The notes below the pieces were generated by a model. The model was not told where the DNA came from. It searched no databases and saw nothing but the letters and a program-made list of their open reading frames with translations. Below, in pieces: positions 26,576 through 38,800 of a DNA stretch of 64,000 bases. Source of the stretch: Aptenodytes patagonicus (Eukaryota; Chordata; Aves; Sphenisciformes; Spheniscidae); the NCBI RefSeq assembly GCF_965638725.1, contig NC_134960.1, forward strand, positions 6,450,501-6,514,500, in the 5' to 3' direction. The stretch's first letter is position 1. Each line of letters begins with the position of its first letter. The translations under genes were made by a program, and so were the position numbers.

Positions 26576-29500
26576 AAAATGCAGTATGACTTAGTATTGA
26601 ACTGTGAAGTTTTTTAATCAAGTAGTATTTGTCTTACATATAAACATAACATTTTCTCCAAAAAGCAAAACCAACTATTTTTCTGACACCATGCAACTCT
26701 TAATGACTTTTCAATTTACAACTAAAATGCAACCAGCTGTGACTGCCTTTATATCCCCTTTACTCATCTTTTTCAGCAGCATATCCAGATTTTTGCCTTT
26801 ACCTGAAACTACTTGTGGATTTTTCAGAAGCAAAGAAAACATTAATAGTAAAATTGAGATTTGCACATCCTGAGAGCAGACACCTGACTGGCAAGAACCA
26901 TCATATTTGGAACAGTTGGAGATGGACCTGAAATGCCATCCTTTTTTAAGAGTTCCAAGACAGCAGTGGTAACACACCAATACAACACTGTGAAACAAAA
27001 GAGATCTTTTCCTTCATTATTTACAGACTGCGTATGGCAACCCTGAAATGGTTAAAGACCAAAGTAGGGCCTCAGTATTATGTGAAAGTTATCGCCTTGG
27101 GTGGCCCTATGCCCTAAACCATTATAAAGCATTGACTCAAGGGAGATCAATACCAACACATCCTGGCAGTACTGGAGTTCAGAGCTTATGAAATCTGACA
27201 AGATCACAGCCTGAAATGGTAATTGGCAGAGAATGACAGGATTTTTTATTGCTTTTATTATACTTAAACAAACATGTTTGGTTAATGTTTACTGGAAAAA
27301 AACCAAAACTTTTTAACTTCAGCCTTTATTACTATTTTCAGGCCTCGCATTTTTCTTCCTCGCTTCAGTCAACAGGGCCATCTTCAGATGAGGGTTTGGG
27401 AGTTTTGTTTTGGTTTTTAAAAGAGGGACATTATTCACATACAGGACTAGAAAATTTTGCTACAGTTACTAATACTGTATTTCCAAGCAGCAGTCAGTGC
27501 AATATGTAAAATCTTCTGGAATTAATAGAACAAAGAGGAAAAGGAAAGATGGCAAGACACTGTATCTTAACAGCTGGATGCCAATTACTACTCCCTGTTA
27601 ACAAAACACAGCCGTCTACTGGAGGTGTCTTTGTCTCCCCACTTGCACAAAGTGGCAATTCAATTAGAGGTCTCTTCCTTTCACACAGCTTGAAATTTTA
27701 AACAAATTTCACCTAAAAAGATTAATGTTCTCTACTTCATTTCACTGAAGCGATTATTACACTTCTTTATTGCCACCCTAGTTGTTATAAATTATGGCTC
27801 TTTCACCATTTGATAAATTCTGTAACTTTCATCTTTGTGTGCTTTTAAAGTTCACCCCTGAGAAGGAGGTCTTCTGTATAAAAAGGAACTCTCTTGATCA
27901 TGTGAGATAAGTTACATGAGGTGAGGTGTCAACAGAAATTTGCCATGGTATGCAGTTCTAGTTAATGCCACCTGTAGCATACTAAATGTATTTAGCATTA
28001 GTAGACCCTTCTATTTTTTTTCTAGCTGAAAAATTTGTAATGCTTCCTTGGTTGCTCTGTTTCTCAGGATTTAAGGAAGGAAGTTACATATGCCCATATG
28101 ACAATATCGCCAGTATTCAAGGTTAAACGTATAAGTCAGGAACAGTATAAATTGAGGATCTAAATAGAACAAATTTGAAAGAATAATCATTTGAAGGATT
28201 CTGGGGAGGTTTTGCTTTTGGGCATACAAGCCTTCAGTCTACACTCAGATCATGTTTTCTCTCTATTGTCCTTATCTAAAGATGGCTACTTCAGATGCAA
28301 CTCTTAATCACAAAATCCCTAATTCATTGGTTACTAGAAGTTTTTGGGATTTACCAAGGCAATGATTCCTCTTTCTAATTCTGGTCCTTTTTTCCCTATA
28401 CATTTACTGCTGGTATGATGCTAGGAGCCCCTAAGATTTACAAAAGATGGAAAGAAGGATGTTTAAGATAAAGCACTCCAGTAGTAAGTCTGTCATCCGT
28501 TTTGCTAATCTGCCATGTGGAGTCTCCGCGAAGAACTCAGGGCAGGCAGAAAACTGGGGGTTGAACAGGACATCCATATAGTGAGCAATTCTTCCAACAC
28601 ACAATTTGGAAAATATGAGCTGTTTCAGTGCATTAAATCAGCAGAAAAACTATCCACTTTTGTTGTATTAGTTTTCTGCCAACCCAGTGCACTGAAATGG
28701 CTCAGCAACCCAATGACCAAGGGAGTCGGGGAAAGGGTTTGGCCAGAGGCAAGAGATAGCAGCAGGGCAGCCAGTAGTTAGATCGCCTTAGGCTGCTAGA
28801 GAGCTACAGTCTTAATTTCCTGTTGATCGTACCTTTGATTGGCTTATCAAGAGGTCAGATGGGGAGCAGTGCTGTTGCAAGGAAATAGGAACACACAGCT
28901 GGAGGAAAAGGAGAACAGCAGCACTCCAGTGGCCAACTTAGATTAGTTTAAACCACTTGAGCCACTAGTGTCCTACGTTTTTCAGTTCTGTTTCCAAAGG
29001 TGAGATGCTTACATATGATTAATTACCTCAAATGGAGTAGCGAAGATATTTCTAAAGGATTGTTGGTGAGAGATCACTAACCAATCTCACTGTTAACATC
29101 TAACCTGCCTACTCAAGTTTCCATCTTACTCTTGAAGCATGGAAAGGCCTTAAAAGAAATTAGCCTAACTTGTAATGTGAGGGGAACTGATAACAGAGAA
29201 ACAGTGAAGCTAACTGAGCTACATACTTGCATTATCCAAAAGCTTAGATTTCCCTTTGATTCTGTCAATAACTAAGGTGCTTTTGCACATCTGTAAAACA
29301 CCTAGTTCACCTTTTCCTTTTTCCCCCATAAAAATTCCTATTGAATCAAAGTGTCTGGAAGTTGTCCTTAAGTGTGGCAAACCAGCTATTGGTTACAGCT
29401 CTGCAAGGACAAAAGCTCTGAGGAAAGAAAGGAAAGGATAGAGAGAAGATATTGTTTCTGTTTAAAACAAAACAAAAAATCTAGCTAAAGATTTATTTAC

Positions 29501-32064
29501 TTCACTTTCGGTTTAGGCTCTCTAGATATCTTACTAATTAGTATGCAGTGTCATTCACAAAGCAATCAGAAAACTCAGAAAATCAATTCAACAAAAAAGC
29601 CAAGAAATTGCACTTCTCACATTACCTGTTGCAATCTTTTTCAACTGTTTACTGCACCTTACAGATGTGACTCAGTTATAAGACCTTAGTTGTTTGTGGA
29701 GAAGACTTAGCCAGTTTGTGCCACATTCTGCCCCCAGGTGCACAAGCACAGTGTCAAAAGAATTGTATGCAAGCACCTAAATGTTCTTTAGTATCTTAAA
29801 TGGAAAAGATTCTTTTAGTATTCCTATTGAAGAAGAAACTTACCACTTAAATATGTCGTAGGAAACTTAATATCCTTTGCCTAACTTCTCTTTTTTCCTG
29901 GTGCAGCAAAACACTCTATTATCTGACGTGCACTTTGCAAACATTTAAACTCCTCTAGAACCCCGCCATTCTTACAATACCATTATTTAGTAACTTTAAA
30001 ATAATTTTGCATACATTTCTGTTGTGTCCAGTGAACTTGCAAATTTACAAAGCTTTTCAGAAAATGACTGTGTAGCCTAGAACAACCAAACTTGTGTCCG
30101 TGGTTGGGCAGGAAGGGAAGGAGAGAAACCTGGAAGTCTAACTGGATGCCAAAAGGGTACTTGGCAGAAAAAAAATACTGGGAACCACTCACCACAGATA
30201 CAGTGGTCGTCTCACAATTTTTTGTAGCCATGATTTAGCAAATCATGCCATGTTACTGGAGCGGGGAGGGAATTCTCTCTTAAGTAGAAGTCTGAATTTT
30301 TTTTCAACCTTCATGGATAGTAGATTAAATTTTTAATGAACTTCCAATATTTTCTTTTAAAATATATGACTAAAATAACTAACAATGTTTTTGTGTAGCA
30401 TAAAGGTGTTTTTCTAGACTTGTCTAGGGACTATATAATGTATTTCATTGGCTTACCATATAATATCTAACAACATTTTCTTCTGCAATTTGCAACATTT
30501 CTATCACATTAATAGAACGATATGAGCTCATTTCTTCAGCTAATTAAGTCACATGTAAGTATTTTCATGTGTGTTAGATGAAAACTGTATTAAGTAGCAA
30601 AAATGTCAGCACATTTCAAAGATACTGCATTCATGTCTTCCTAGGATTCAGCCTGTAATCACATTTATAATTCCTTTGACCCTACGCCCCTCAGTCCAGT
30701 CAATTTACACCATTTTTATGAAACCTTCAAAATTACACTTGGTCCCAAATTGTCTGCATGCAATAGTAGAAAAAAGCCAAGCTAGTAAGAGCCGAGAAAA
30801 AAAACCCAAAACAGGTAAGTCATGAAAAATGTAGCCCAAAACCACACAGGTCATGAAGTCTATAAATTACACTATTCAAACAGATGTGCTCTGATTTCTG
30901 ATTTGGTCTGTAGACTAGACCAAATTATACCATTCATCCAAACTTCCCGACTCTTGTGAAGTGCTTGGAACATTATGTAACAACTTTTAACAGACAAAAA
31001 TCTTTTGTAAAACACTAATCATTTCATAATCCCACATGAAACTCTTGAACTGGTAAATGACCTTGAATTCATTAACAGCTAGGATTGCATTAGAGAATAT
31101 TCCTGGACACATAGTCAACAGTCCAAGTTGAACCTCCTATAAAAGTTAGCCAAGCCAATACTTCCTTTTCCCCAAATGGTGTCTATTAGCACAGCTTATA
31201 TCACAGAGCACTACAACTTCAGGAGTTGCTCTGGTAAGCATCTTAGCTTGTTTCTTTTCCAATTTTAAAAACTTTGTTCCAAGAAAGTAAAGCTTTTAAA
31301 GGGGCATTGTTGTGCTGTTGCTCAGTTCTGTTCCCAACAGAAGACCACTCAAAGATCTTCTCTAAAATCCACGTGGTATTTTAAGGCTGGCACAAAAATC
31401 TGGCATTTAGAGCACCTGCTGGGAAGGTGACACCTTGTGAGCTATTTGTTTTTTCCCAGGTAGCTTCACAACATGATATTTGCTCTCAGTGTGTCCTTGC
31501 TGTATGTTAGATGCTGCCCAGTGAATAAAGTAGTGTCGTAGTGCCACCTAGTGGGAAGTTCTGCTTGCTGCCTCTCTTTTTACAGTACCAACAAATAACG
31601 TGTTAAATAACAAAAAGGAAAATCGGTGTGGTGTTTTTCCCTGCTTTCTGATATTCCACATTCCAGTCCACTATACTATTAAAAGCTTTTTTTTTTTCCT
31701 CCTAAAAAGCAGGCAATAGTTCAGAGTAGAACAATACATATACTATACTTTTCCTCAGACTGTCATTTAATAAATATCTGGTATTTGGTGTTAACTGGCT
31801 GATTTAAATATATACTGAGTTCTGTTGCTGTTCTTTTGGTTTCATGCCAATATCTTAACGCAAGTTTCTCTTCAATATTCTACTCTATCTTTTCCTTTAT
31901 TTACTACAATGACACACGTTTCCAGCTAATACTATTTCCATTTTGTCTCAGGGACTCTAATGACCTGTGAAATGAGTTTCAAACAGCTGATTCTTTCAGT
32001 AGTAACGAGGATTTTTTTCAAGGATGGCACTAGCTGGTACATTAGGATCGGGGAGCATAAAGTT

Positions 32065-32081
32065 AAAAAAAAAAAAAAAAA
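32065..32081. repeat. Poly-A run of 17
   Basis: A run of 17 A without a recognisable retroposed gene upstream. It is listed as a simple repeat only. Confidence 0.9.
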
Positions 32082-35000
32082 GGATTAATGATTGCTTTGA
32101 CTCAATACAGGTGTGATGACACAACTGGAAATCATCTTGTCTTTTAAAAATCACTCTTTGATTAGAAGTGATTAGAAAGGATGTTAGCTAATCAGCTGCA
32201 CTAGCAATAGAACAACAGCTAAAACTATTGTTTCTAATAACTTCATCACTGTTATAATGGGGGAATTCACTCACTGCTGTGAAATTTTTTGAGGGGTTGG
32301 TTTTTTTGATGACTTCCTAAAGGAAACATGTTATCATTTTCTAATACTGTTTTTCCTCAGCTGGCATTCACTTACCCCAGTGCACAAAGAGAAGAATGAT
32401 TTAGTGGTTTGAGGAATGGGGATGGAGGGAATAGTACAACGCAAGCAGGGAACCTTTTATTGGTATTTGACATCGCTGTAATCACTGGAAGATGACTTTT
32501 GATAGTTGCATTACATACATGTATAAGCTTATTGCCATCATGCTAGCACAAAGTGGTTGCTCAGAACTTGGTGGATCCAGCTCGACTCAGCAACCACTGA
32601 ATTCTTCTCGCTAAATACTGCGACTTGTATTGCTCTGTGAATTTTCTATAATATGCTGTTAAACACACAACACACTGGGGGTGGGTTATGTTATTCCAAC
32701 TACAGGTACACTTGGTATTTATTACTATTAGCCTTTTAAAGGTCAAAAACTTGACTAACTCATTTGTAAAGCAATCTATGTTTTGCTGACAGAAGATGTT
32801 ATAGAAATACAAGGTATAACTGACAGCTAATCATGAAAGTTCACTCTTTAGCATACAGAGGCATTTTTGCTGATTTGAAATATTTTAAGTGTATGATTCA
32901 CTTGAAATGTTAAATGGGAAAAAAAGTTTCTTAAACCATTACCCCCAAAACCAATAAACCTGAGATAAAGAGGAATTAACCAAAGAAACTGTCTTGCTGA
33001 GTATCATTGCATGAAAATTAATATTCCTTTCAATATCACTGAATGCAAATAATATAGCTTCTCCTATTGTAAAATTAACTATCTTCCATTTTGGCTACCA
33101 AGACTTTTGTCTTAAATGTAAAGTTTCCTGATTAAAATAGGAGTCCTTCAGGAATAATCTATTTCTATACTTTAAATTCACCGTTATTTAAACATTTCAA
33201 AAGTGATTTTTTTTTTTCCCCTCTCAAGAAGATGGAGGAGGGGGGACAGTAAAACCCAACAAGGCCATGCAAGACCTGCATGAAAAAGGAACTGAATTTC
33301 ACTTAGCTCAGACAGCTTCATAACGATACTTTTTTTTTAGAAGCATCTTGTTGATTTCTGTGGTTAGGAAAAGCAAAAAGTAGTAAGTGGGTCACTTAGT
33401 TTCCTGACTAACTTTTCAGCGAGCCCCAACAATTTTAAGTCTCAAAAATTCTATTTTTGTGATTACACAGAATTTACATTTACGTACTCTGGCAGACCTA
33501 GACAAGCTGCCTAATGGGCTTTTCAAGAGAAAACACTGTTCATCTTCACGTGAGTAGCAAGAGCTGGACTAGTGGTCTGTAAAGAGACTACAGTGGTGAA
33601 ATATCATCATCTGCAGAAGACAGAAATAAAAATGAGCCCACCTTCAGAGCTAAAAGTAAATAGCGTTATTCATGCATAGTGCCCCTCCTTGATAAATCTG
33701 TGAGTTGAAACCAAAGTAACACCACTTTTTTTTTTTCTTTTTTTTTAAATATGCTTAAAGCTGTATCCTGTATAAACTACTTGGCTGCCCCAAATGACTC
33801 CTTAGGAAACTGTACTTTGTAAACAAAACAAACCTCTTTAACTTAGGGCTCACTTACAATGTTACAAGACTTCTTGCTTGCTTTAAAATAAAAAGAAGTA
33901 TGAGGAAAGAGGGCATTTAATGCGTTCAGTGGCTGACTTCATAACATTTAAGTCATTTTGACCAAATAGTAATAAGTGAAGTACAATTAAATCATGTGGC
34001 TGTGTAGCAAAACAATTTTAGCAAATTTCTTATGCACAGTATAAAGTTTCCTATTTGATCTCAGCAGACACCTGAAATAAAATGATCAAATGTTTAATAG
34101 TAACATAAGAAAAGACGATCACAGGCTATGTGGTAGTTTCACTTACTATTTTTACAAAGTAGCTAATCTAAGGCTGTACAGGGGAGTCTGATGCATCATT
34201 ACGTTATGGGAGCACCATACTGAGAGGTAAATAAGAGTCTTGGTTTGCTCTTATTTTCACAGTCACAAAACTTTTATGCCCTCTTCTTCAGATGTATTGA
34301 AAAAGAAGAGTTATTTCAAGGCTTAGAATTCTGCTTTGCTTCTCTAGCCAATATTGCCCTGAGTCTAATATTGGGTAGATAGTACAAGGCAGAAAATCAA
34401 TGTCAAGTCTTACTCAAGTCAAACACAGGTATATTCATATAGTCAACTGCAAGATAGCAACCTAGAAAGCTATTGGATACTTCTTCCTTATAAACACAGC
34501 CAATACTGCTGGAGTCCACAAGATGGAGTAAAACTTATCTCTATAACCTTTTAGCAAAAGTAGCTTAAAGCCTCTACTTAGCTCATATGAATCATGGGTG
34601 AATAAGAGGCTGCTGATCTCTGAATTCTCAACAAAAATATAAGAGGTTCCCTGTGCTTTGTGGAACAAAAGTTGTTAAATTTTCAATGTCTGAGAAGCCA
34701 AGAGGACAGAATCAATCTTAAAGTAGCTTATAGTAGGAGAACAAATAAGGTACAGACCTGGAGATTTATTTTGCTGCGAGATTACCGAAATTGATCTTCA
34801 ACTCTCCTATTCCCTCCTCCTTCTCACATTTCTTAACCAAAAAACCTTTCCTTTATGTAGCAAAAAAGCTAATGTGCAGCATCTACTATCTCATGACTAA
34901 GTGAGTGATGTATCTCAAGCACATACAGTTGCTGGATGGAAAAATGGGTAATAAGCCATGCATTAGTAGGCTACATCAATATTTGAGACACCCAGTAAGG

Positions 35001-35400
35001 TCAAAGTTTCATACTAGGGTAATTTCAGTTCCCCTTCATGGTAAATCTTTTCTACCAAACACAGCCCAAATATATTAATGAAGTAGCCTTTCTGAATACA
35101 GTTATTTTGTAATGTCAGTGATGCGAGCAAGCACTTTTCAAAACAGTGAACTTGTCATACCAATCCACCATTTTAATCAAGTTACGATGACTTGAATTAC
35201 AGGCAGAGTAATAAAAAGCTCTTTAAGTTGTCACAACTTAACTGCAAAAATCTGGGATTTCAAAAGATACTATAAATTTTCTAATTGAAAATGATGTTTG
35301 GGAACACAGATAGCCACAAAAACCTGTAAAGTGTATTTTTGTTACTTTCATAACTTGTTTAAAAGTAAACTCTTTCTTCGTCTTCCACCACCCCCCTCAC

Positions 35401-35610
35401 GACCCCCGAGTCTTTAACTCAGAACGCCAAGCAACCTGCTCAGGTCTGGAAAGGCTTGTCTTACAGTCCCGCTTATGCACGCAGCTGCTTTGAAACCGTT
35501 CGGCTGGCTCTTCGGCACCTGCCCCCCAACCTGCAGGCGGGCGGCGGGCAGGCAGGGCGTGGGGCCGCCGACTCGATTGCTCATGACTAGTGTCATATGA
35601 CACGTTAAAG
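35401..35610 (+). promoter_or_regulatory. RUFY1: RUFY1 distal promoter and 5' leader (long isoform)
   Basis: Composition changes abruptly from AT-rich to GC-rich with several CpGs (about 35,450-35,860), directly upstream of the first coding exon. The block contains GC-box-like stretches (ggcgggcggcgggc near 35,535-35,550), a 14-base perfect palindrome ending 7 bases before the ATG, and no obvious TATA box at a useful distance. I infer the promoter and leader of the long (Rabip4') transcript. The transcription start is not resolved. Confidence 0.65.
35590..35603. promoter_or_regulatory. Perfect 14-bp palindrome GTGTCATATGACAC with E-box core
   Basis: GTGTCATATGACAC is its own reverse complement and has a CATATG E-box core flanked by GT and AC. 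It resembles, but does not match, the GTCACGTGAC/GTCATGTGAC sites of the MiT/TFE basic helix-loop-helix family, which control lysosomal and endosomal genes. It lies just before the RUFY1 start codon. Function is inferred only from position and symmetry. Confidence 0.45.
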
Positions 35611-35878
35611 ATGGCTGAAGGGGAGAGCTGCACGGCATCTGCCGCGGAAATACAAGACGACTTTGAGATTGTTGACAAAAAACAGATTCCTAATGCGACT
35701 GAGCTGAAAAACGAGGAAAAGGAGAAAACGGAAGAAGCCAGGTGGTCTGCTCCTATCTTGTCGCTGGCCAAGAAAGCCTCGGAAAACTTAGCGCTGAGCT
35801 ATGGCAACGCTCTGAAGTCTGCATCTTTGGTAGGATTCATATCCAAACCAGTCAGCAATGACAGCACAGCAAAAACAA
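35611..35878 (+). CDS. RUFY1: RUFY1 coding exon 1
   Basis: Encodes residues 1-89 plus one base, including the acidic DDFEIVD segment and the [12 protein letters not shown] segment. Both match the unique N-terminus of the long mammalian isoform (EFEIVD, WSAPILTLARRA). The donor is ACA-A|GTATGG. The exon is specific to the long isoform. Confidence 0.93.
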
Positions 35879-38800
35879 GTATGGTTATGTTTATTTAGTA
35901 AACTTGCTTTTATGGTGCACAAATAAGTTTGCTCCCGTAAGTGCTGTTGATTAGCGTCAGTGATGCATGGTTATGACTTTGAATTTATTTTTAAAAATCT
36001 GATGCTGCAGCTTTTTATTTAAGCAAAATTATACAAGCAACACAGATGTAGGACTTAACAAAATTTATTATAATCGGAAGAATCCTAAACTCTTAATATA
36101 TTTGGGAAAATTGACTTTAGTTTTGTGCAGTTGGCTTTAATTTGATTCCTTTTCTCCCTCTCCCTTGAAGTTCACCTCAGCAGCAGCCTGACCGCACTCG
36201 TAAGTGATCTAGTCAATTCGTTATCCCTCCTAGGTGTGCTGGTTCAGAGAAGGAACTATGCTGTACTTCTTGTATAGCTTTCATGTCGGAAAGCGGACAA
36301 GTGAACTAAGATACAGAGTTGTTATAAATTACTGTTTAACTATTCTAAAAATGCCTCCTATTTAACCACAGCTTGCTTTGTTAAACATCTGTATTCATGG
36401 ATATAGCAATCATACAGATTTATGGAACAGGTCTCTTAGAACTGAATTAAAAGGGCAAACAAGACTGTTCAAATGTAGCAGTAATTGGGCCTGGAGTCTC
36501 GTACTCCAGGCTCTCAGACTAGCGCTTAACGGTTTCAGAGCAATGGAGCTCAGTTTTGCTAATAGGCGCTGACCTTTTTGTTTTTAGTGATATTAAGTAT
36601 TCAAGCTGGAGTTCTGTGGGGATGAATTGTGACTGCATGGTGAAATAAGTTACTGCTGATGGACTTGTTTATTTTTTTGTAAAAATTCCTCAATGTTGCA
36701 TAGTCAGAGTTTAAGATTAATTCTGTCCTGAAAAAACTAGATTCTTGCCTTTCCCTGCATCTAAGTCTCACACCAAACTTCTCACAGATTTGTTTCCTGG
36801 ATGCCCATCTTGAGCACCTGGGATCTAACCTGACAAAGGGCAGAATATCCCATTTTCTTCAGTTGCATCTGTAATAATGCTGTGAATAGATGTAATTCAA
36901 AACAACATACAGCATTTGGCAAGGGTCGGGGAATAAAATGGTCTCTTGCCTGAAACAGAGCTCCCACACTTCATGGAACTTTTACCACAATCTTTCAGCT
37001 TCTTATCTGTAAAGTAAGGGAATACAAGACTATGTCCACAAATTGTTCCAAGTATTCAGATAATATGTTGATGAGTTTTATAGAAAATTCCGTAAGAAAA
37101 ACCTGTCCATAACTTAGATATGAAATATGAACAGGCACTAAATCACCTATTCTGCCTATTCATTACTACCTTTGACCAAGCACTATAAAATCAATTTAAA
37201 GCAGGTATTTTTAAGAAATAAGCTGAGGCCTGCGAGACCACTTGTGGAAAACTAGCAGCTTGTTCCCTGCTGCCATCTTTTTCCAGAGATTTTGTAACCT
37301 CTACCTGTGCTGCACGCTATGCAGTCAGTTGGACATACAGAAAGGCACATTATAAAACCAGTGTCTGCCATTGGGGAGACTGTGTCCTGCCTTGCAGAGA
37401 AGGCTGGGAGCTACAAATATAAAGAATACAAATCAAGAAAGACTTGCAGTCTTAAAGACCAAGAGATGGAGAACTGTAACTTTTCTTTGTACTTCAGTGT
37501 TTTCTGACTTCAAAGCGTGCTGAATAATTACAGTAAACAAGGCATGGGGCTTCAAAAAGATGTTAAAATGAATCTGTTGAATTGAATGAGATACGAGACT
37601 GTGTGACTGCATTCTTAAAGATTGCAGCATAATGTCTGTGATCTTTTGCACTTAGGTAACCCGATTCCTAATCTTTGAGGCTTGGCTTTGGTAATGTGCC
37701 TAATACCTGTCTATTTTGCATGTTCCAACTTGTATACAGTTTTGCAAAAGATGTACTTGACTGTAAATTTGCAACAGTCTAAAAAATATTGTTCAAGTAA
37801 TTGTTTAACTTAATACAAACCCTTATTAAGACACTTTAAATTTGTGTTTGTAAAGAACGTTCCATTCACAGTATTAACTTTTTTTTTTTTTTAAGTCTTG
37901 TGGATAATACGTGTATCTTGAGCAAGGCTTACAAGCAAAGTATTCCTGATAAAGTAAAAATTCAAATTCAGGAAACCATCAAAATAAGTTGGTGTTGCTG
38001 CTGAAACGCCCCAATACAAGGAGTTACTGATTTTCTGTTTCTGCAGTCAACTTTTTTCCTGTTCCTGATGTGTAACCTGACAATATTGACAACAAAATTC
38101 AAGATATGACAGCCTTTTTAATCCTCAGTCTCATCTCAAGACATTGTATGCAATTTTGAGGCATCCACTACATTGACTATAGTCATTGATACAGTAGGCT
38201 ACTGAGAAGACAGGACTTTGTGTGCTTTGTGATTATTAAGATCAATTTGACTAGAGTGACTCCCTGTTTTCTCTTCTGATACAGGAAGACTTTTGCTCAG
38301 TTTTAATCCTAAATTAATTATGTGCACAAAAAGGAAGGTAATAATGAAAATTAGTACCGAAAGAGACTTTTGCATGGTCTTAGGAATAGCGTTAACAATC
38401 TTGCATGACTGACACAGGGGCTCTACCTGTTAGACTTGGTCTTCTGGAACTGCTATTTCTGCAAGGGAGCATGACCATGTCTGATCCACAGGTGACAGCA
38501 GGATTCTCCTAATGCAAGAGCGTTGGCTCAAAAGATGATTTAGGTGACCATTGGTCTGCGGTTGGCAGCCTCTGTCAGAACCTGTTGTTGACTGGAGAAA
38601 AGCTGGCAGCCTGTGTTTGTCTCCCCCTCCTTCAGGTTTAAAGGAGGAGAGCCTGTCCCGCCTTGGCGGGGAGGAGCAGCGATACCTGCCTGGCGGCACG
38701 GCGGAGGGGAGGCGCTGAGGAAGGGCGCTCGGCTCCCCGGGCGCTGACAGCCCCACGCAGCAGAAACTCTTTCTAAAATGGCGCCTGGCGCGGCCCGCCC

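Larger units (their letters stand above)
12359..35400. other. AT-rich gene-poor region, right part, upstream of RUFY1
   Basis: I see no supportable gene in this stretch. Open frames of up to about 128 codons (for example minus strand 14789-15160 and 18768-19154) have no recognisable domain and no matching exon partners. Embedded are decayed dispersed repeats (listed separately), simple repeats, poly-A/T runs (including 17 A at 32065-32081) and a 32-base tandem duplication at 16291-16354. It is probably intergenic sequence between RUFY1 and the next gene to the left. Distal regulatory elements may exist but cannot be recognised without conservation data. Confidence 0.6.

Noticed and set aside
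1..35400. Search for exons of ADAMTS2, the human left neighbour of RUFY1
   Set aside because: No zinc-protease motif, thrombospondin repeat or similar exon was visible in any frame.
35590..35610. Upstream GTG start in frame with RUFY1 exon 1
   Set aside because: The ATG at 35,611 has strong context and fits the mammalian start. A GTG start is not needed.
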